A stretch of 64,000 nucleotides of DNA from Apoda limacodes (GCA_946406115.1 OX291551.1:10230001-10294000); one strand, 5' to 3'. Numbered from the stretch's first letter, positions 11,243 to 23,412 are shown. The notes: a model not told the origin generated them from the sequence alone. Program-made: numbers and translations.

Positions 11243-11583
11243 ATTTTTTTTTGTTTTTTTTTATTTAATATACGCCCCACTGGATGAAGCACAGGCCTCA
11301 CCTTGGAAAAGGAGGCTTAGGCCATAGTCAACCACGCTTGCCTAGTGCAGATTGGCGGAGGTTGTCTATCTAATGGCCATTTGACTGTCAGAGTATTAAA
11401 GCCGCCTAGAAGGCCTGCGACTTGGCTTAGTGACTGCTGTCATATGACTGTTTATCATGCCCTCCGAAGCACGACGGAGCTCAGAAAAGTGTGACACTAG
11501 ACGGTCACCCACCCTGGTACTAACTACGCCCGACGTTGCTTAGCTTCGCATATCGTTACCAATAGGCCACGAGGTCCCTAACC
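11243..11583 (-). mobile_element. SINE with a 5S-rRNA-like head
   Basis: Read on the minus strand, the head at about 11583-11500 contains GAAGCTAAGCAACGTCGGGC and CCAGGGTGGGTGACCG. In the same order and spacing these resemble the 3' half of 5S rRNA: by my recollection of insect 5S, about 40 of 49 positions agree. The body (AGTGGGGCGTATATT near its end, and the complement of AGCACAGGCCTC) resembles a common lepidopteran SINE/LINE body, and the tail is A-rich (T-rich at 11246-11275). It is a short non-coding element of about 340 bp, normally transcribed by RNA polymerase III and moved by LINE machinery. I infer that the 5S part is the promoter head. Confidence 0.75.
11501..11549 (-). promoter_or_regulatory. 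5S-type internal RNA polymerase III promoter of the SINE
   Basis: A box-A-like GAAGCTAAGCAACGT (complement of 11533-11547) and a box-C-like CCAGGGTGGGTGACC (complement of 11502-11516) are separated as in 5S genes. In 5S genes these boxes and the intermediate element bind TFIIIA. Activity of this copy is unknown. Confidence 0.65.
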
Positions 11584-11901
11584 GTAAGGACCGTTGAAGA
11601 TTGTAACATAACCTTACGTTTACTAAACCCCTAATAATTCTGCTCTCAGAATGTCTAAACTCACAAAAGATTGTATGTAATCTTTTCCATCTCCTTTGCT
11701 TGTGTTGGAACTTGGTTAATTTAGTGCAAGCAATATTAGGATTAACTTATTGGATAAACAATAAATTACTTCCAATTCATTCTAAAATTAATATAATAAC
11801 AAAGTATATATACCTATGTATCTAGTGTACGCGTCGGCGTTTTCGTTTTATTACCGTGTGTACCTACTTACATATATAATTCAAACAATTCAAATTATTA
11901 G
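11584..11901. other. AT-rich gap upstream of a candidate exon
   Basis: Nothing coding-like. It ends in a pyrimidine-poor but AG-ending TTCAAATTATTAG that could serve as a splice acceptor. Confidence 0.35.
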
Positions 11902-12159
11902 ATAGTCGAAAATCAAAAGCATGAAGCAATATCAAAGGAAGCATTGTTTGTTGATCTGATTACGAGGAGAGGTTTGCTTCAGCCGGGTGGTCAGTTGACC
12001 GTCATAATTCGGTGTGCGGGACCGGAGGAACGTGTCCAGTGGCGCATAAAATATTCGCTGCTGCCGGCCGAAGGACAAACATTTGACGCGAAAAGCGCAA
12101 ACTGGAATGCTTTCGAATCATTACACTTCTCACCTGACGTTTCAGTTGTTAGGCTGTAA
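11902..12159 (+). CDS. Candidate terminal exon, unknown protein
   Basis: An open frame of 85 codons starts directly after an in-frame TAG at 11899-11901, whose AG could be an acceptor, and ends with TAA at 12157-12159. It is clearly less AT-rich than its flanks and uses balanced codons: FVDLITRRGLLQPGGQLTVI, GPEERVQWRIKYSLLPAEGQ, FESLHFSPDVSVVRL. There is no internal ATG in a good position, so an internal or last exon fits better than a whole gene. I recognise no family. The alternating hydrophobic pattern suggests beta strands. It could also be a relic of a transposon or processed gene; no close AATAAA follows. Confidence 0.4.
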   Translation: MVENQKHEAISKEALFVDLITRRGLLQPGGQLTVIIRCAGPEERVQWRIKYSLLPAEGQTFDAKSANWNAFESLHFSPDVSVVRL

Positions 12160-13721
12160 AAATGGAAGAAAACATAAAGGTTTGGAAATACGCTACGTTC
12201 TCTCTGTAGGGGAACGACAAACAAAAATATTTATTTTAAGGCCATAGATTTTTTTATTTTCTTATGGGATTTTTAAAGTTGTGCAATTAAAAAAAATCTC
12301 ACGAAAGATATCACTTCAAAAACTCTTTATCGTTTAATTAAAGATGATAAAACAAACCAATTCCCTAGACACAGTATTTTTTTTATATATGTTTTTGGAG
12401 CGAAGTATTCCACAGTATGTAGGTAACAATACTCCATTACCCCGATTACTCAAAATTGTTCACATTTTGTAGGTGGTGCATTTTTAGATAGGTTTTAGTT
12501 TATAATGCTTCAAAAGAATAATAATTTAAGAAACATAAAATAAACCATTTTTTATTTTCCTCTTTATTTGGTAAGATCAACCAGCTTTTAAGTCCTTAAA
12601 TTTTTTTAAATGAACTTAAAACTAAAAATTTCTTAATGAAGGAACAATAATTGTTATTGATGATTTAATAAATATAAAAATGTATGATTATAAAAATGAA
12701 AAAAACAGTGTACCAGCTCCACAAGGAGTCTAGTTCGGGCACGGAATAGAATTGTCTTAGCCTAATTTTTTTGGCTCATCTATGCAACCGTCGACATTCA
12801 TCATAAAACATCTCATCTCATTTTTAGGACTTGGCTTACAGAGAAAAATAATTATACCAAAAGGAATGGCCGCTTCCAATTTTTTTGCGAATGAGCCATG
12901 GCTGATTTCGTGGAGCTTTCTTTTGAAATTACATTTATGACCCCTCTCTCTCTAGCTTTCCTGCGTATCTAAAAACAACAAAGAATTGTAACTCTTTTTT
13001 CACTTGTATTACGAGGCATTTGTCTGAATAAATAAAATAAAAAACGATATTTTAAATTATTGGGATGACTTTGCGTCAGAAACAATATATCCCCATATGT
13101 CAGTGTATTGTATACCCGTACATGCAAATAGCCTACAACTTTAATATTTATTTATAACACTATAAAATATTACGTGACAAACAAACTTTAGTTCATAATA
13201 TACAAATCAAAACTTTCTTTACCAGAATTGTCGTAAAGATTAAGCAGACAAGTATAGATTTTATTATTAAAATTAAAATTCGTTAATCACTTCTTCACTA
13301 TGTTTTTCCAAAAAGAACAATATGGCTAACTTTTGCTTAGTTCAATATACCAGCGTTGCAAGAGTAACTACGATACTGCCATGTTAAATTAAAATATTAT
13401 ACCATACAAAAATATTTGGGCTTTATCTTTCTTTTGTCTTGGTGCAATGTTTCCTCGCAAGGAGCAAAGTTCCCTCGGTATGTTCAGGATTAATTTTGTG
13501 AATCATTGATTGGGACATTTGTGTGAATTTGAAGATCGTCTGCTTCTAGGCAGCGTATCAAGATAAAGCACCACATTTTAAGTTAGACCTTGCGCAATAC
13601 AACTGTGAAAACAGCATCCACTTTTGTGTGATGCGCGTATAAACATACAGACTTACAAATAAAAATTCTAGAGATTATTCTATGGCTTCTATTGCTCTCA
13701 TAAAGACCCCTCATATTAATT
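12160..13721. other. AT-rich gap, no gene recognised
   Basis: No supported frame or recognisable repeat. Confidence 0.35.
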
Positions 13722-13838
13722 TTTCTTAAATATCTCCAATGTTCAGACATCGGGCAGTTATAATTTCATTGTATGTTTAGTTCCTTAATAACTCCGATAC
13801 ATAGACATTGGCCAGTTTCAATTTCATTATATGTTTAC
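13722..13838. repeat. Diverged tandem duplication, ~58-bp period
   Basis: Two units share TTCCTTAAT/TTCTTAAAT, CTCC, AGACAT, GGCCAGTT/GGGCAGTT and AATTTCATT. The last block lies at 13762 and 13820, an offset of 58. Non-coding. Confidence 0.6.
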
Positions 13839-13866
13839 ATAATGGATTTTCTCTACTACCTGCAAT

Positions 13867-13990
13867 AAAAGGTTCCATACATACTTAGTTTCGAAAATCG
13901 AAATATCTCCCAGGTCAGTTCGAAAAACCGTATGAAATTGCATTTCGTGCCCGATGTGGCCAGTTACATTTTGTGGGCGGCCGATAGCTT
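13867..13990 (+). repeat. Dispersed repeat W, copy 1
   Basis: It shares AAATCGAAAT, GAAATT...ATTTCGT, CGATGTGGCCAGTT and GGCGGCCG in order with 23228-23412 on the same strand. Family unknown. Confidence 0.45.
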
Positions 13991-14699
13991 AAGATACAAT
14001 GTACTATAATAGCCTGAAAATAATTGCAATTAAAACAAAAAACTCATCTGAAATATTCCAAGGCACAAATAAGCCTTTAAAAAAAAACTTTTGCTTTAAA
14101 ATTGTATTACAATAAGAAGCCCAGTCAAGAAAAAACAGCATGCATCTAACTTGTCGTGTCAGACGCAAAACTGCTACATCATCCATACACATCAATAGCT
14201 TTGTTCGTTGATAGTTTTCCCATAAATGACCACCTCGGGCGGCGGCAATAAAACCGCCCACTATCTGTTGACTTTTCCGATACACTGGCTAGTGCGGACG
14301 CAGCTAACAATTATCTAAATAGCCATCTACATTCTTCTTACCCCTTACATTTTATTATTACCGGTCAATTTATCCGATAGTCTGGAGCGGTGTTCGCAAA
14401 TCTCAGCATATCCTCGGACTCATGTTTGCCCAATAGATTTGCTGATAGCAATAGTGGAAACTGCAAATAAATAAAACAGAAGATTGTAGTGGAGCTTTGT
14501 GTAGGTTGGTGATAAATGTCATATGGAATCAAATACAGAAAAATAGACAGTTGAATATAAAAATATATTTTTGTAGGAATTTGTTTTAAAATACTAAATT
14601 GAATTTTCAAAGAACTAAATTGTCTAGAGTGATTAGAGGTTTGGAATTTGTGCATTTTAAATTCGTCTGGTTTTCCATTAAAATTATCGGTTGGTCCGG
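13991..14699. other. AT-rich gap
   Basis: No supported gene. The minus-strand frames at 14004-14285 and 14365-14706 have no recognisable domain. Confidence 0.35.
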
Positions 14700-14843
14700 C
14701 AGACAAAACGGGGACCTATATATAAATTCCTCCGCCAGACAAACTGCTAATTTTTATATCAGTTCGTCTGCCAGATCAACCGCGAATTTTATAATACATT
14801 TGTCTGCTAAACAAACCACATTTTTTTTCTATCGATTCAGATG
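14700..14843 (+). repeat. 36-bp minisatellite, four units
   Basis: Units begin at 14700, 14736, 14772 and 14808, exactly 36 bp apart, each with CAGACAAA-like starts and TCGTCTGC-like ends. Since 36 is a multiple of three, one frame (14599-14844) stays open and reads 12-residue repeats such as ARQTANFYISSS and ARSTANFIIHLS. Expression is not supported; the open frame may simply follow from the periodicity. Confidence 0.85.
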
Positions 14844-15317
14844 AAATGTTACAGGCAAGTGTCTGTGATTATATACTTTTAAAAGCTAAAATGAAAAAAT
14901 CCTTTTTTCTATGAAAATCGCGTGGAATGTAAATATTTGGATATTTTTTTTAAAATGCATTAGTCTTATCTTAAGTGACTTTTCCCCAGGTGCATATTTA
15001 GCGACTTTTTTGCTTTTAGAGATATAAATTTCTTTTCCCTTAAAAATAGTCTCTAAATTAATGACGTATTTAAAAAATTAAAATTAAATTAGATACCATG
15101 ATTAACAGATGATGATTAATTTTGACTAAATTAATAACACACCTTATAATCAATCAAAATTATTTCAGATGTCTTTTCAGATTACGTAGTTGGTTAAGAA
15201 TCATTCTTAAAATATCTAAAAATCCTTTGTGTATTTGTTCTATCAAAGTTTTATTTTTAAAATCCCTAAATGTTGTTTTTAATGTCTAAATCAAGTTTGT
15301 TAAGATGTAAACATGTA
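14844..15317. other. AT-rich gap
   Basis: No gene or repeat recognised. Confidence 0.4.
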
Positions 15318-15738
15318 ATCCATACTAATATTATAAATGCGCAAGTAACTCTGTCTGTCTGTCAGTCTGTTACCTCTTCACGCTTAAACCGTTGTACCAA
15401 TTATGATGAATTTTGCCATGGAGATAGTTTGAGTACCGATAAGGACATAAGCTACTTTGAAACGTAAAGCGTGAATCGGTTTTTTTTTTCTTTTGGAGGA
15501 TTGAGGAGTTGCCGTTAAAAAATTCTACACCAATAATCGAATACAGGGCTGGTAAAACCGCGGTCAAATTTGGAATGGAGATAGTTTGAGTCCCGGAAAG
15601 GACAAAGGCTACTTGAAAATGTCAAGTGTAAGTAAATTTTTTTTTCTATTGAATTAATTTATATTTTTTCTATTGAAATTGAAATTCTACACCAATAAAC
15701 GTATTTAGGGCGGGTGAACCGCGGACAAAAGCTAGTAA
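15318..15738 (+). mobile_element. Lep1/Helitron-like repeat with an internal duplication
   Basis: It starts ATACTAATATTATAAATGCG, then TCTGTCTGTC, CGCTTAAACC and GGAGATAGTTTGAGT, and ends GTGAACCGCGGACAAAAGC followed by TAGT. The central part occurs twice: GAGATAGTTTGAGT at 15421 and 15578, and an ACACCAATAA block near 15527 and 15690. A partial tandem duplication of about 157 bp therefore enlarged this copy. Confidence 0.75.
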
Positions 15739-18145
15739 TAAAAAATCACTAAAATGTTCTTCGTGTATCGAATTAATTAACCTCTTAGTCATATTTTCCA
15801 TTAGTCCACTTAATAGAAGGAGAACACACAAATCTTACTTACGTCAATAACAAGTTCCTAAGACACAATAGGTGGTGATTTTAAATAAAGGCCCCGATTG
15901 GCAAACCGAGCCTCCCCCTACAATCTGCGGCCTGTAGTTAATGTGCTGGACATTCTGAATTCAGTCGCTAGTCGAGCTTTCCCAATATAGAACTTTGAAT
16001 TAACAGAGTTGAACATTTGTATTATATTAAACAACCTTTGGAATTTAAGGCATTTAAAATTAAATACCTAGTTACAGATCGATGGCAGGTTTTTTAAAAG
16101 GTTTTTTGAGATAAATAAATAATATTAAAAAAACATGATGTGTACTAAATTAATATGATATTACTTTTCTTTCCAATTCAACATCAATTTATTTATTTAT
16201 TTCTGACTTATTTATTTTTCATTAATAAATTTCATATTAAATTAATGTATATAATCGTATATGATTTATATAATTTTTCATTAATAAATTTAGTAAAATC
16301 TCCACTTTCGTTAAACCAAATTCATAGGTAATATCTGGTTTATCGGGCTAAAATGTTTATAGCAAAAAAAAAAGGTTCATTTCGTATTTTTTAAAATTTA
16401 AATCTGTAAAACTTTCCAAAGTCTATGTTACACAAATATTTCCTTGGACACTGTCGATTGCTGACGTGCTAGCTTCCGTCCGACATTGTCTCCGTTCCGA
16501 TAGGGCCTGGACCACGAGACAAAAGAATCGCATCACTCACTGCCCCCTCAGCAGTAATGTTCATAAGACCGCTATTTATCTTTCGGATTAACTTGCTTAT
16601 ACTTACATGTGGATACCGTTGCATTTTAAGTATTTGATTTATGATAATATGTATACCTTTTGTACTCGATTTTGATAGCCGATTTTATTGATTTTATAAT
16701 AAATTGTTCTAGATACCTATATCTACCAACTGACTGACTACACTTTTCTTTTTTTGGATTGGACTGTACTAACACAACCAGCGGACTTAATTTTACTTAG
16801 GTACATTTTAGTGGTAGGTACTTACTTAATTCGATTTTCAAGTTATAAACATATAAGCAGAATAAAAGTAATTGTAAATAAATAGTTAATGTATAATATC
16901 ATGTTTAAATAATAAAATTACCTTTTACAAAATAAATACACTACGTCTTATAAATAACCGACACAATAGTCAATTAAGAGGTTAAATTATTCAGATGACA
17001 GGACCCAAGAGGGTGGACTAATGTCTCTCTTAGCACTTTAATAGTGCGAAAGCTCCCTGGGCGGCGGTCAAGCCGTGCGAACAGCCCAAAGGCGTTCCGG
17101 GGACATTAACGTCCTCCTGGGACTTCCCCTTGTTTGTTACCGCAAATTAAACCAACTCAATAAGAAATCCTACCGTCACACATCTTAACAAACTGGAATA
17201 TTTTCGAGACAGTTCTCTATGTCAAAATATTAATATTAGGGACACATAAAGGGGTGAATACTAAATTAACATTGCTTCTACCTTCAGCAAACATCGCCAA
17301 GACACCGGTTCGTAATACAATGTTTGTTTCCATGTAAGGGCCTTTCGATGAATCTTAATCTTCCTGAGTCAGGTTACCCTCTAACCCGCATGTGTATAAC
17401 TTAATCGGCACCCCTCTCCTTGCTCTAACTTGCCTCTAATTGTTTGCTTTCGATATTCTCGACGTCCTCTTGTTATATTACATAAATGTGTACAAATACT
17501 ACCCATTCAATGTAAACTATGTAACCTGTTTGCTAAATAATTAAAACAGAATTACCTCCAGAATGGGTTAAACTGTACTCTTATGTATACAAAGTAAAAA
17601 TCTTAAGTCAGTGCGAAGGAAGATAAAATTAAACGAAGCTGCCAAGCTCGCTGTCTTTTTATTACACGGTGTGAGTTGGTTATTGCGTCAGGAGTTGTAA
17701 CAGCTCTCATTAGACGGGTCTTCTCTCTCACGTGTTCAATTGTCGTGACGAATGACATTCATAAACCTCATGTTCTTGCTGTGTATAAGCTCTTGGTGTC
17801 TACTTACAAATGTACTATTGAGAATTCTAACATTGTCTTTGTTTTCTTATTAAAATTGTTACTTATTTATTTAGTATGTTTAGTTTGACTGTACATTTAA
17901 ATACTTTGAGCAAAAAATTATTATAGAGAAGTAAATTTAATTAAGGATTAAACTTAAAAACAAAGTACTAACATTTTTTTTTATACCACAAAGGTGGCAA
18001 TCAAGGTTGTCGTTATGGTATGATACGGATGGACTTTGACTCCTTAAATTTAGATTTTTTTTATCAGTGCATAGAACACTGAACAAAAGATATTAGTAAT
18101 TTAGTTTAGAAATTAACATTAACGTCTATGCAACCCAGAAACATA
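15739..18145. other. AT-rich gap with a possible LINE-A tail remnant
   Basis: No gene seen. At 17972-18010 a poly-T plus ATACCACAAAGGTGGCAA resembles the complement of the LINE-A 3' end but diverges at once. The GC-richer patches at 16440-16560 and 16990-17130 have no recognised content. Confidence 0.35.
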
Positions 18146-18387
18146 CATATTTAACAAAAAATTTAGGTGGTCAGAATTCTCAGCATGAAAACCTACAAGG
18201 TTTTAATATTCCACACTTATATCAGTCTCTTAAAAAACTAATTTCCGTTTTCGAAATCTCACGTGGACATATTTATTTAACAAAAAATAATTTAAATTAT
18301 TTGTATGCAAACCTACTGGGTATGTATCATAGACAAGTCAATTTCACTTAAAAACCAAATTTCGTTTCCGACATCTCACAGTGGACT
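18146..18387. repeat. Diverged direct duplication, ~120-bp units
   Basis: Units at about 18146 and 18268 share CATATTTA..TTAACAAAAAAT, GCAAACCTAC/GAAAACCTAC, AAAAAC..AATTTC..TTTC and ATCTCAC.GTGGAC. The last block sits at 18258 and 18375. Non-coding. Confidence 0.6.
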
Positions 18388-18920
18388 AAAACAAACATAG
18401 AAAACGTTCTCTGTATTTTCCTTTAATTAGCATTTTACTGTTGTCTTGTGCGCTTCGTTCAATACAACATTTACATATGGAAAAATGATGCTAAATTCGC
18501 CCTAGTGGAGTAGGTAATTGTACGAATATTTAAACAATATAGCAATATGTCGGTATGGGATGTCGCAAGAAACACCCTTCCATACGAGAAAATTATACGG
18601 TAGCGGAACGCATTAATTTGCCATATTAATTTGGCCGTAAAACTCTGTTCGCGACAAGCCGCTAGGGAATTTTGGAAGTTTTGCGTCCCAAGCGGCCGCT
18701 TGTTAAAACAATATTGCTTGTTGAACACAGACTTTATGGTTCTAGAGAGCTATTGAAGAAAATACCTTTGAGATGCGAATGTTATTATTGCTAATAACAT
18801 AGTATAGTACAACCCTTTCAAATACGTTTTTATTACCTAATTACATAAAACATTTTGTATGTGCACGAGTACTAAGACCATTACCACTCGAAAAAGGGCA
18901 TTTTATTCATCCACAACATC
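18388..18920. other. No supported feature
   Basis: A minus-strand 85-codon frame at 18471-18728 (KRPLGTQNFQNSLAACREQ) is less AT-rich than its flanks but shows no known domain. Confidence 0.3.
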
Positions 18921-19002
18921 GAATAAAACTCACTTTTACTCACTGAGTGATTAAAACATAACAGTGAATAAAACTGACTTTTACTCAATGAGTGATTAAA
19001 AA
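18921..19002. repeat. 45-bp tandem duplication
   Basis: GAATAAAACTCACTTTTACT at 18921 recurs at 18966 with two changes, followed in both units by GAGTGATTAAAA. ACTCACTGAGTGA is itself palindromic. Confidence 0.75.
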
Positions 19003-22000
19003 ATTTTTGAATTAGGAACAATTGTTAAATTGTTTTAATTGTTATTGTGATTATTTTATGTCATTGTTCTTTTATCACCGGGTAATAATTACCGAATACC
19101 AAGATGTGATAGTAGTACTTTATATTTTCTCACATTATTTTTAACTTGTTGTATAAAGATACTATTAAAAATTAGATTCCTTTGAAAATATTTCATCAAC
19201 ATTTGCCAAAAAAAAATAGTTTTAAGAATAATAAAATACCCTAAACTGCAGACAAAAAGCAAATTTTTTTTTTTAAACTGGCCATACTGTAACATTCAAT
19301 AAAAAAATAAAAGAAAGTATTCAACAAATTTCCATCGAAATAGTATTGAAAAAATACTTCTCACTGGTTAGTTTCATTTTCAAGATGCAGTGGACTGATT
19401 CATCTAGGCCGCTGATGAAGACGGGGGTTCATTTTTAACGGTATTGTTGAGGTGTCCAGCGATACGGGCCGAGTTGCGGCAGACCCTCCAGGATTGAAGC
19501 GAGTAATCGAACTGTTATTTATGATGGTCAGCCTAATGCACTTACCGGCGTTAAACTGTCGAGGGTGTGGATATAGGATAACTACGTTTTAAGAATTGAC
19601 ACTCGCGTTTAAAATTATAAAAAAGTTTAGCACAATACAATAGCCAGTTTTATTACAAATATTGTGAAAAACTAGTAGTTTCCATTATACATAGAGCCAG
19701 TTTGTTACTAAATAAATATTATTCAATCAGTGTTTCCATAACATATAAACATTATATTTATATACAAGCTGACCGGGCCGACGTTGTCCTGCATGATACC
19801 GACTGCAGCGTCATCTGCTGGGCAAAAAAACCCACCACATACAAATAAATTCATTCAAATTGTCCAGTTTAATAAAATAAAATTAAATTAAATTATTACC
19901 TCACAAAGTTAGAAAATGCCATAGAATGCCTTTTCGAAGTAATGTCGCTGAATACCTACGACATCTATTTTTTTTTAATATAAATTAAAAAATGTTAACC
20001 AAATACTTATATCACATAGCAATATGTTACACCATAATTCATCAGACGTCTATCTCAGGGAAGCGCTATCTAAGGCCGATGATAAGCGTTTTCTCATGAC
20101 TTGCATATTGAAGGCCCCGATCCGACGTGTAAGGGAGCCCGGCCACGCGTGACTCTACCAATCGACATGTTTATCGCCTTAATATAAAATAAAGGGAAAA
20201 CGGTTTACGTTCTATATCTGTAGATGAAAAACGTCGACATCTGATCTGAAGACGGGAAATTGTATTTTTTGTCGCGGAAACTGACTTTGATTTGCTAGTG
20301 TACTGTAACTTGTAGAAACTTGGGTCTTAAGTTACTTAGGTAGTATTTTAACATGTAAATATGTTATTTATGTAAGGGTACTTGATACAGTTATGAGATT
20401 CTTTTGTGATGTTTAGGGTAATCGATAGGTATATCGCCACTTGCTTGTAAAAATACCGTTTTTTAGTTTGAAAAGTCATTCTAAATCAATGTGTGTTTCA
20501 TAGCTTTATATTCCTAAATGTTTTAATAATGTTATATATATACCTATCTACATAATACGTACATGTATGCTATTGTGGAATCTTAACATATACACATATT
20601 TATGTTATAAGTAAAAACATAACTGCATATTTTAAAAAAATGGTAAATAAAGGATAAAACAAGCACTCACAGTGGTTGGGTACACTACTACTAGAATAAA
20701 GCAACTAATTGAAACTCAAAATTGTTTTTTTTCCTCAAAAATTGCGCGCAATGTATTACTAAACTTGGTTATTCGAACTGTCGTAGCATCGGTAGCCGAT
20801 TGTTCTGACAAGCAGGCGTTAAGACAGAACTATGTAGTTTTACTTTTCAGTAAATAAGCTTATTCGTTATAAAGGTATTAATTTTGTCCAAACTAATCCA
20901 AGTTATATAAATCTGCAGGAGAAACATCTTCTCGCTGCTGACAAACAAGCGCAAAGTCCCTTTCTTCCAAATGCAAAATTAAAGTGTTACTTTTGTACTT
21001 TCAATACCTTGTAAACAAATATCCATATACAAACTGTCACAAATGTTCTACTTTTCTTTGTTAATCACGAAATCTGTATGCATTAAATTTGAGCACTCTT
21101 AAATTAAAATACTTACTTACTTTCAAGTCACAGAAACCAAATCTTTTGACTAAAAAGACTCTATAGAAAGTTTTTTTTTTTGACAACTAAATATATTTTT
21201 TTTAAACACAAACGAAATTTGTTTAACTCCAACATACCAAAATTCAAACCACGAATGTTCGTCAGGGGTGCGTACTGAATAATTTTATTTGTTTATAATT
21301 TTAATAACTCCCTATCCGCGCCGTATATTACGTCGTACCCGTGAGGGGTGTGCATACATTTTTCACATCGCGGTACAATAAGGAGTATTGTCACTTTAGA
21401 ATTTGGCACACGGGCGAAAGTGTCGAGGGTGATATTTATAGATTATCCTGGATTTTCTTCTTGAAATATTTGCTGTAAGGCCATAAACATATTTTTGCTA
21501 GGGCATCCTAAGCTAAATAACTATTAACACCGACCGTACCCTACCTGGATCTTGTGTCAGATGCAAATCTTGAATTTGTAAAATTCATCTCTACCTTTTT
21601 TTTCTATTTTAATATTTTGCAAAAAAATGTGTCTTGTAAAATACGTAATTTGTAATGACAGTATGTAGGCTTAAAAATCAATGCTAGATAATTAAACTAG
21701 AAAAAGAGTTAATGCAAACGACATCATTCAGAATACATGCAGTAATAGTATATGATGATACAAGTGAGCTATGCTGCGCTTTACAGACAAGGTTGTGGGT
21801 TGCAGCCCGAGTCGGAGCTTAAATTCAACCAAGTGTGTTCTGAACAGAGCTCACGAGTGACATACGACTGTTTTCAACACACTTGAAGGACAGTAAATAC
21901 TTATATAAGTGTTATAAAGTTGATATTTAATGGAATCTATTGACATAAATATTTAATAGTTTTGATATGGTTTTAACAAAGACAATCGATTTATTTTTCC

Positions 22001-22790
22001 AAAAATAAAAACTTAGTACATACATACTTTCTTTTTGATAAAAATTTAAATAAAACTGTAAAGTAAAAGACACTTGTGCGTAATGGAAGCTATTAAAAAA
22101 CTTGAAACGGCGCAGTAGAGGCTATTTTATGAGCAAGTGTGTTAAATAATTTCAAATGTTTATTAATGTTTATAGACAAACATACTTACCTCTATTGAAT
22201 CCCTATTATATGTGCTCGTATTATTATGCAAGAAATCTTGATTTTTTTATATTTTGTTTTCCTGATGTGACGAAAAAGTCAAAGGAGCGAGATTTGAATT
22301 CCAAATCCAGATTCGTGGTTATTTTCGATTCACCTTTGTATTTTTCTTCATATTGTTTATCTTCTTTCTTTTATTTTGTTATCGACAGCGTTCAGAGCGA
22401 AATGTTTGCTTATGCAAATGAGCTAAGAATGTCTTGTATTTTAGCTACGTTGTTCGTTATATTACTTTTAATAAAAGAGGGTGTTATTTTAAAAGGAAAT
22501 CTTATTTAATTGACTCAAATATTTTTTAAATTAATTTAAATGAGAATACACTTTCATTCGGAAAAATTATAGTTATTCATTGGTTATTCATAAAGATTTA
22601 TTTGTGTATTATATAGATTCAAGGTTTTTATTCCCATAAGGGTTAACCAATGGCTGGATACACATTGCGCCTTATTCATCATCAGTCGTCGTTGTTGGAC
22701 ATATGTTTGCGTTTTCGTAGCGTTAATCAATCGTTAAAACGAAATAGTATAAAATAAAAACTGTAACCCGACTACGGAAATAAAAAAGTT
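19003..22790. other. AT-rich gap with one probable repeat remnant
   Basis: At about 19770-19860, AAGCTGACCGGGCCGACGTT and the following AATAAATTCATTCAAAT resemble an insect dispersed repeat I know as AGCTGACCCGGCAGACGTTG. The rest, including GC-richer patches near 19390-19560, 20040-20160 and 21300-21440, holds nothing I recognise. The frames at 20672-20857 and 22156-22509 look like chance. Confidence 0.3.
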
Positions 22791-23079
22791 TATAGGTACA
22801 AAAATGGTCAAGGTAGAGCCATAGTCGCATGCCTGTGTACTATGTGAGTGTCTGGAACACCTCCGAAATTATAATGTGCAATTCCTCTATGTAATTTCTA
22901 AGTACCCGATCAAGTGTGCCACGTACGTATGTAAGCAAATAAAATTAATAAAACCAAACTAAACAAATGCGTGAGTCACTGTGCCACTTATTACCCGAGG
23001 ACTGTCCGCTTGTATGTGGCACCCACTTACTCCACAGACATGCGACTACGGTTCTACCTTGACCATTTTTGTACCTATA
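22791..23079. mobile_element. MITE, 289 bp, long terminal inverted repeats
   Basis: The left end TATAGGTACAAAAATGGTCA, AGGTAGAGCC, ATAGTCGCATG is matched in inverse at the right end by CATGCGACTACGG, TTCTACCTTGACCATTTTTG, TACCTATA. The arms are about 46 bp with few mismatches and weaker pairing to about 60 bp. No transposase lies between, so it is a non-autonomous DNA transposon. TATA at both edges makes the target duplication ambiguous (TA or longer), compatible with a Tc1/mariner-type origin. Confidence 0.85.
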
Positions 23080-23227
23080 CATTTCTTGATTTCTGTCAGA
23101 ATTATTTTCTTATTTCGTATTTTTGAGATCCCCTTTTTTATTTACGTATTGGGGTTATAGTTTTCTAAACTTTGTATTTATTGATTACTAACTTCAACTG
23201 AATGTTTCATTATATACTCGAAATTTG

Positions 23228-23412
23228 TTTAAGAAAATCGAAATTTTTAAAGCCGGGTGCGAAATGACTCACAGATCAGTACAAAATACTCGTATTTGTT
23301 GAAATATTTATTTCGTACTCGATGTGTCCAGTTTTAAGTGTCGGCCGGTTGCACACTGTCAAAATGATATTGGACTGGCCACTTTGCACCGCCCCGCGGA
23401 GCAAGGCGGGAA
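23228..23412 (+). repeat. Dispersed repeat W, copy 2
   Basis: It carries GAAAATCGAAAT, ATTTATTTCGTACTCGATGT, GTCCAGTTTTAAG and GTCGGCCGG as in the shorter copy at 13867-13990, then extends into a GC-rich tail (ACCGCCCCGCGG). Unclassified. Confidence 0.45.

Noticed and set aside
21770..21840. tRNA-like block (GGTTGTGGGTTGCAGCCCGA)
   Set aside because: It has a box-B-like core but no convincing cloverleaf or box A by eye. It may be a decayed SINE head, but I cannot support it.
22156..22509. 117-codon plus-strand ATG frame
   Set aside because: Phe/Tyr/Ser/Leu-rich from T-rich DNA, no domain, no splice or polyadenylation context.
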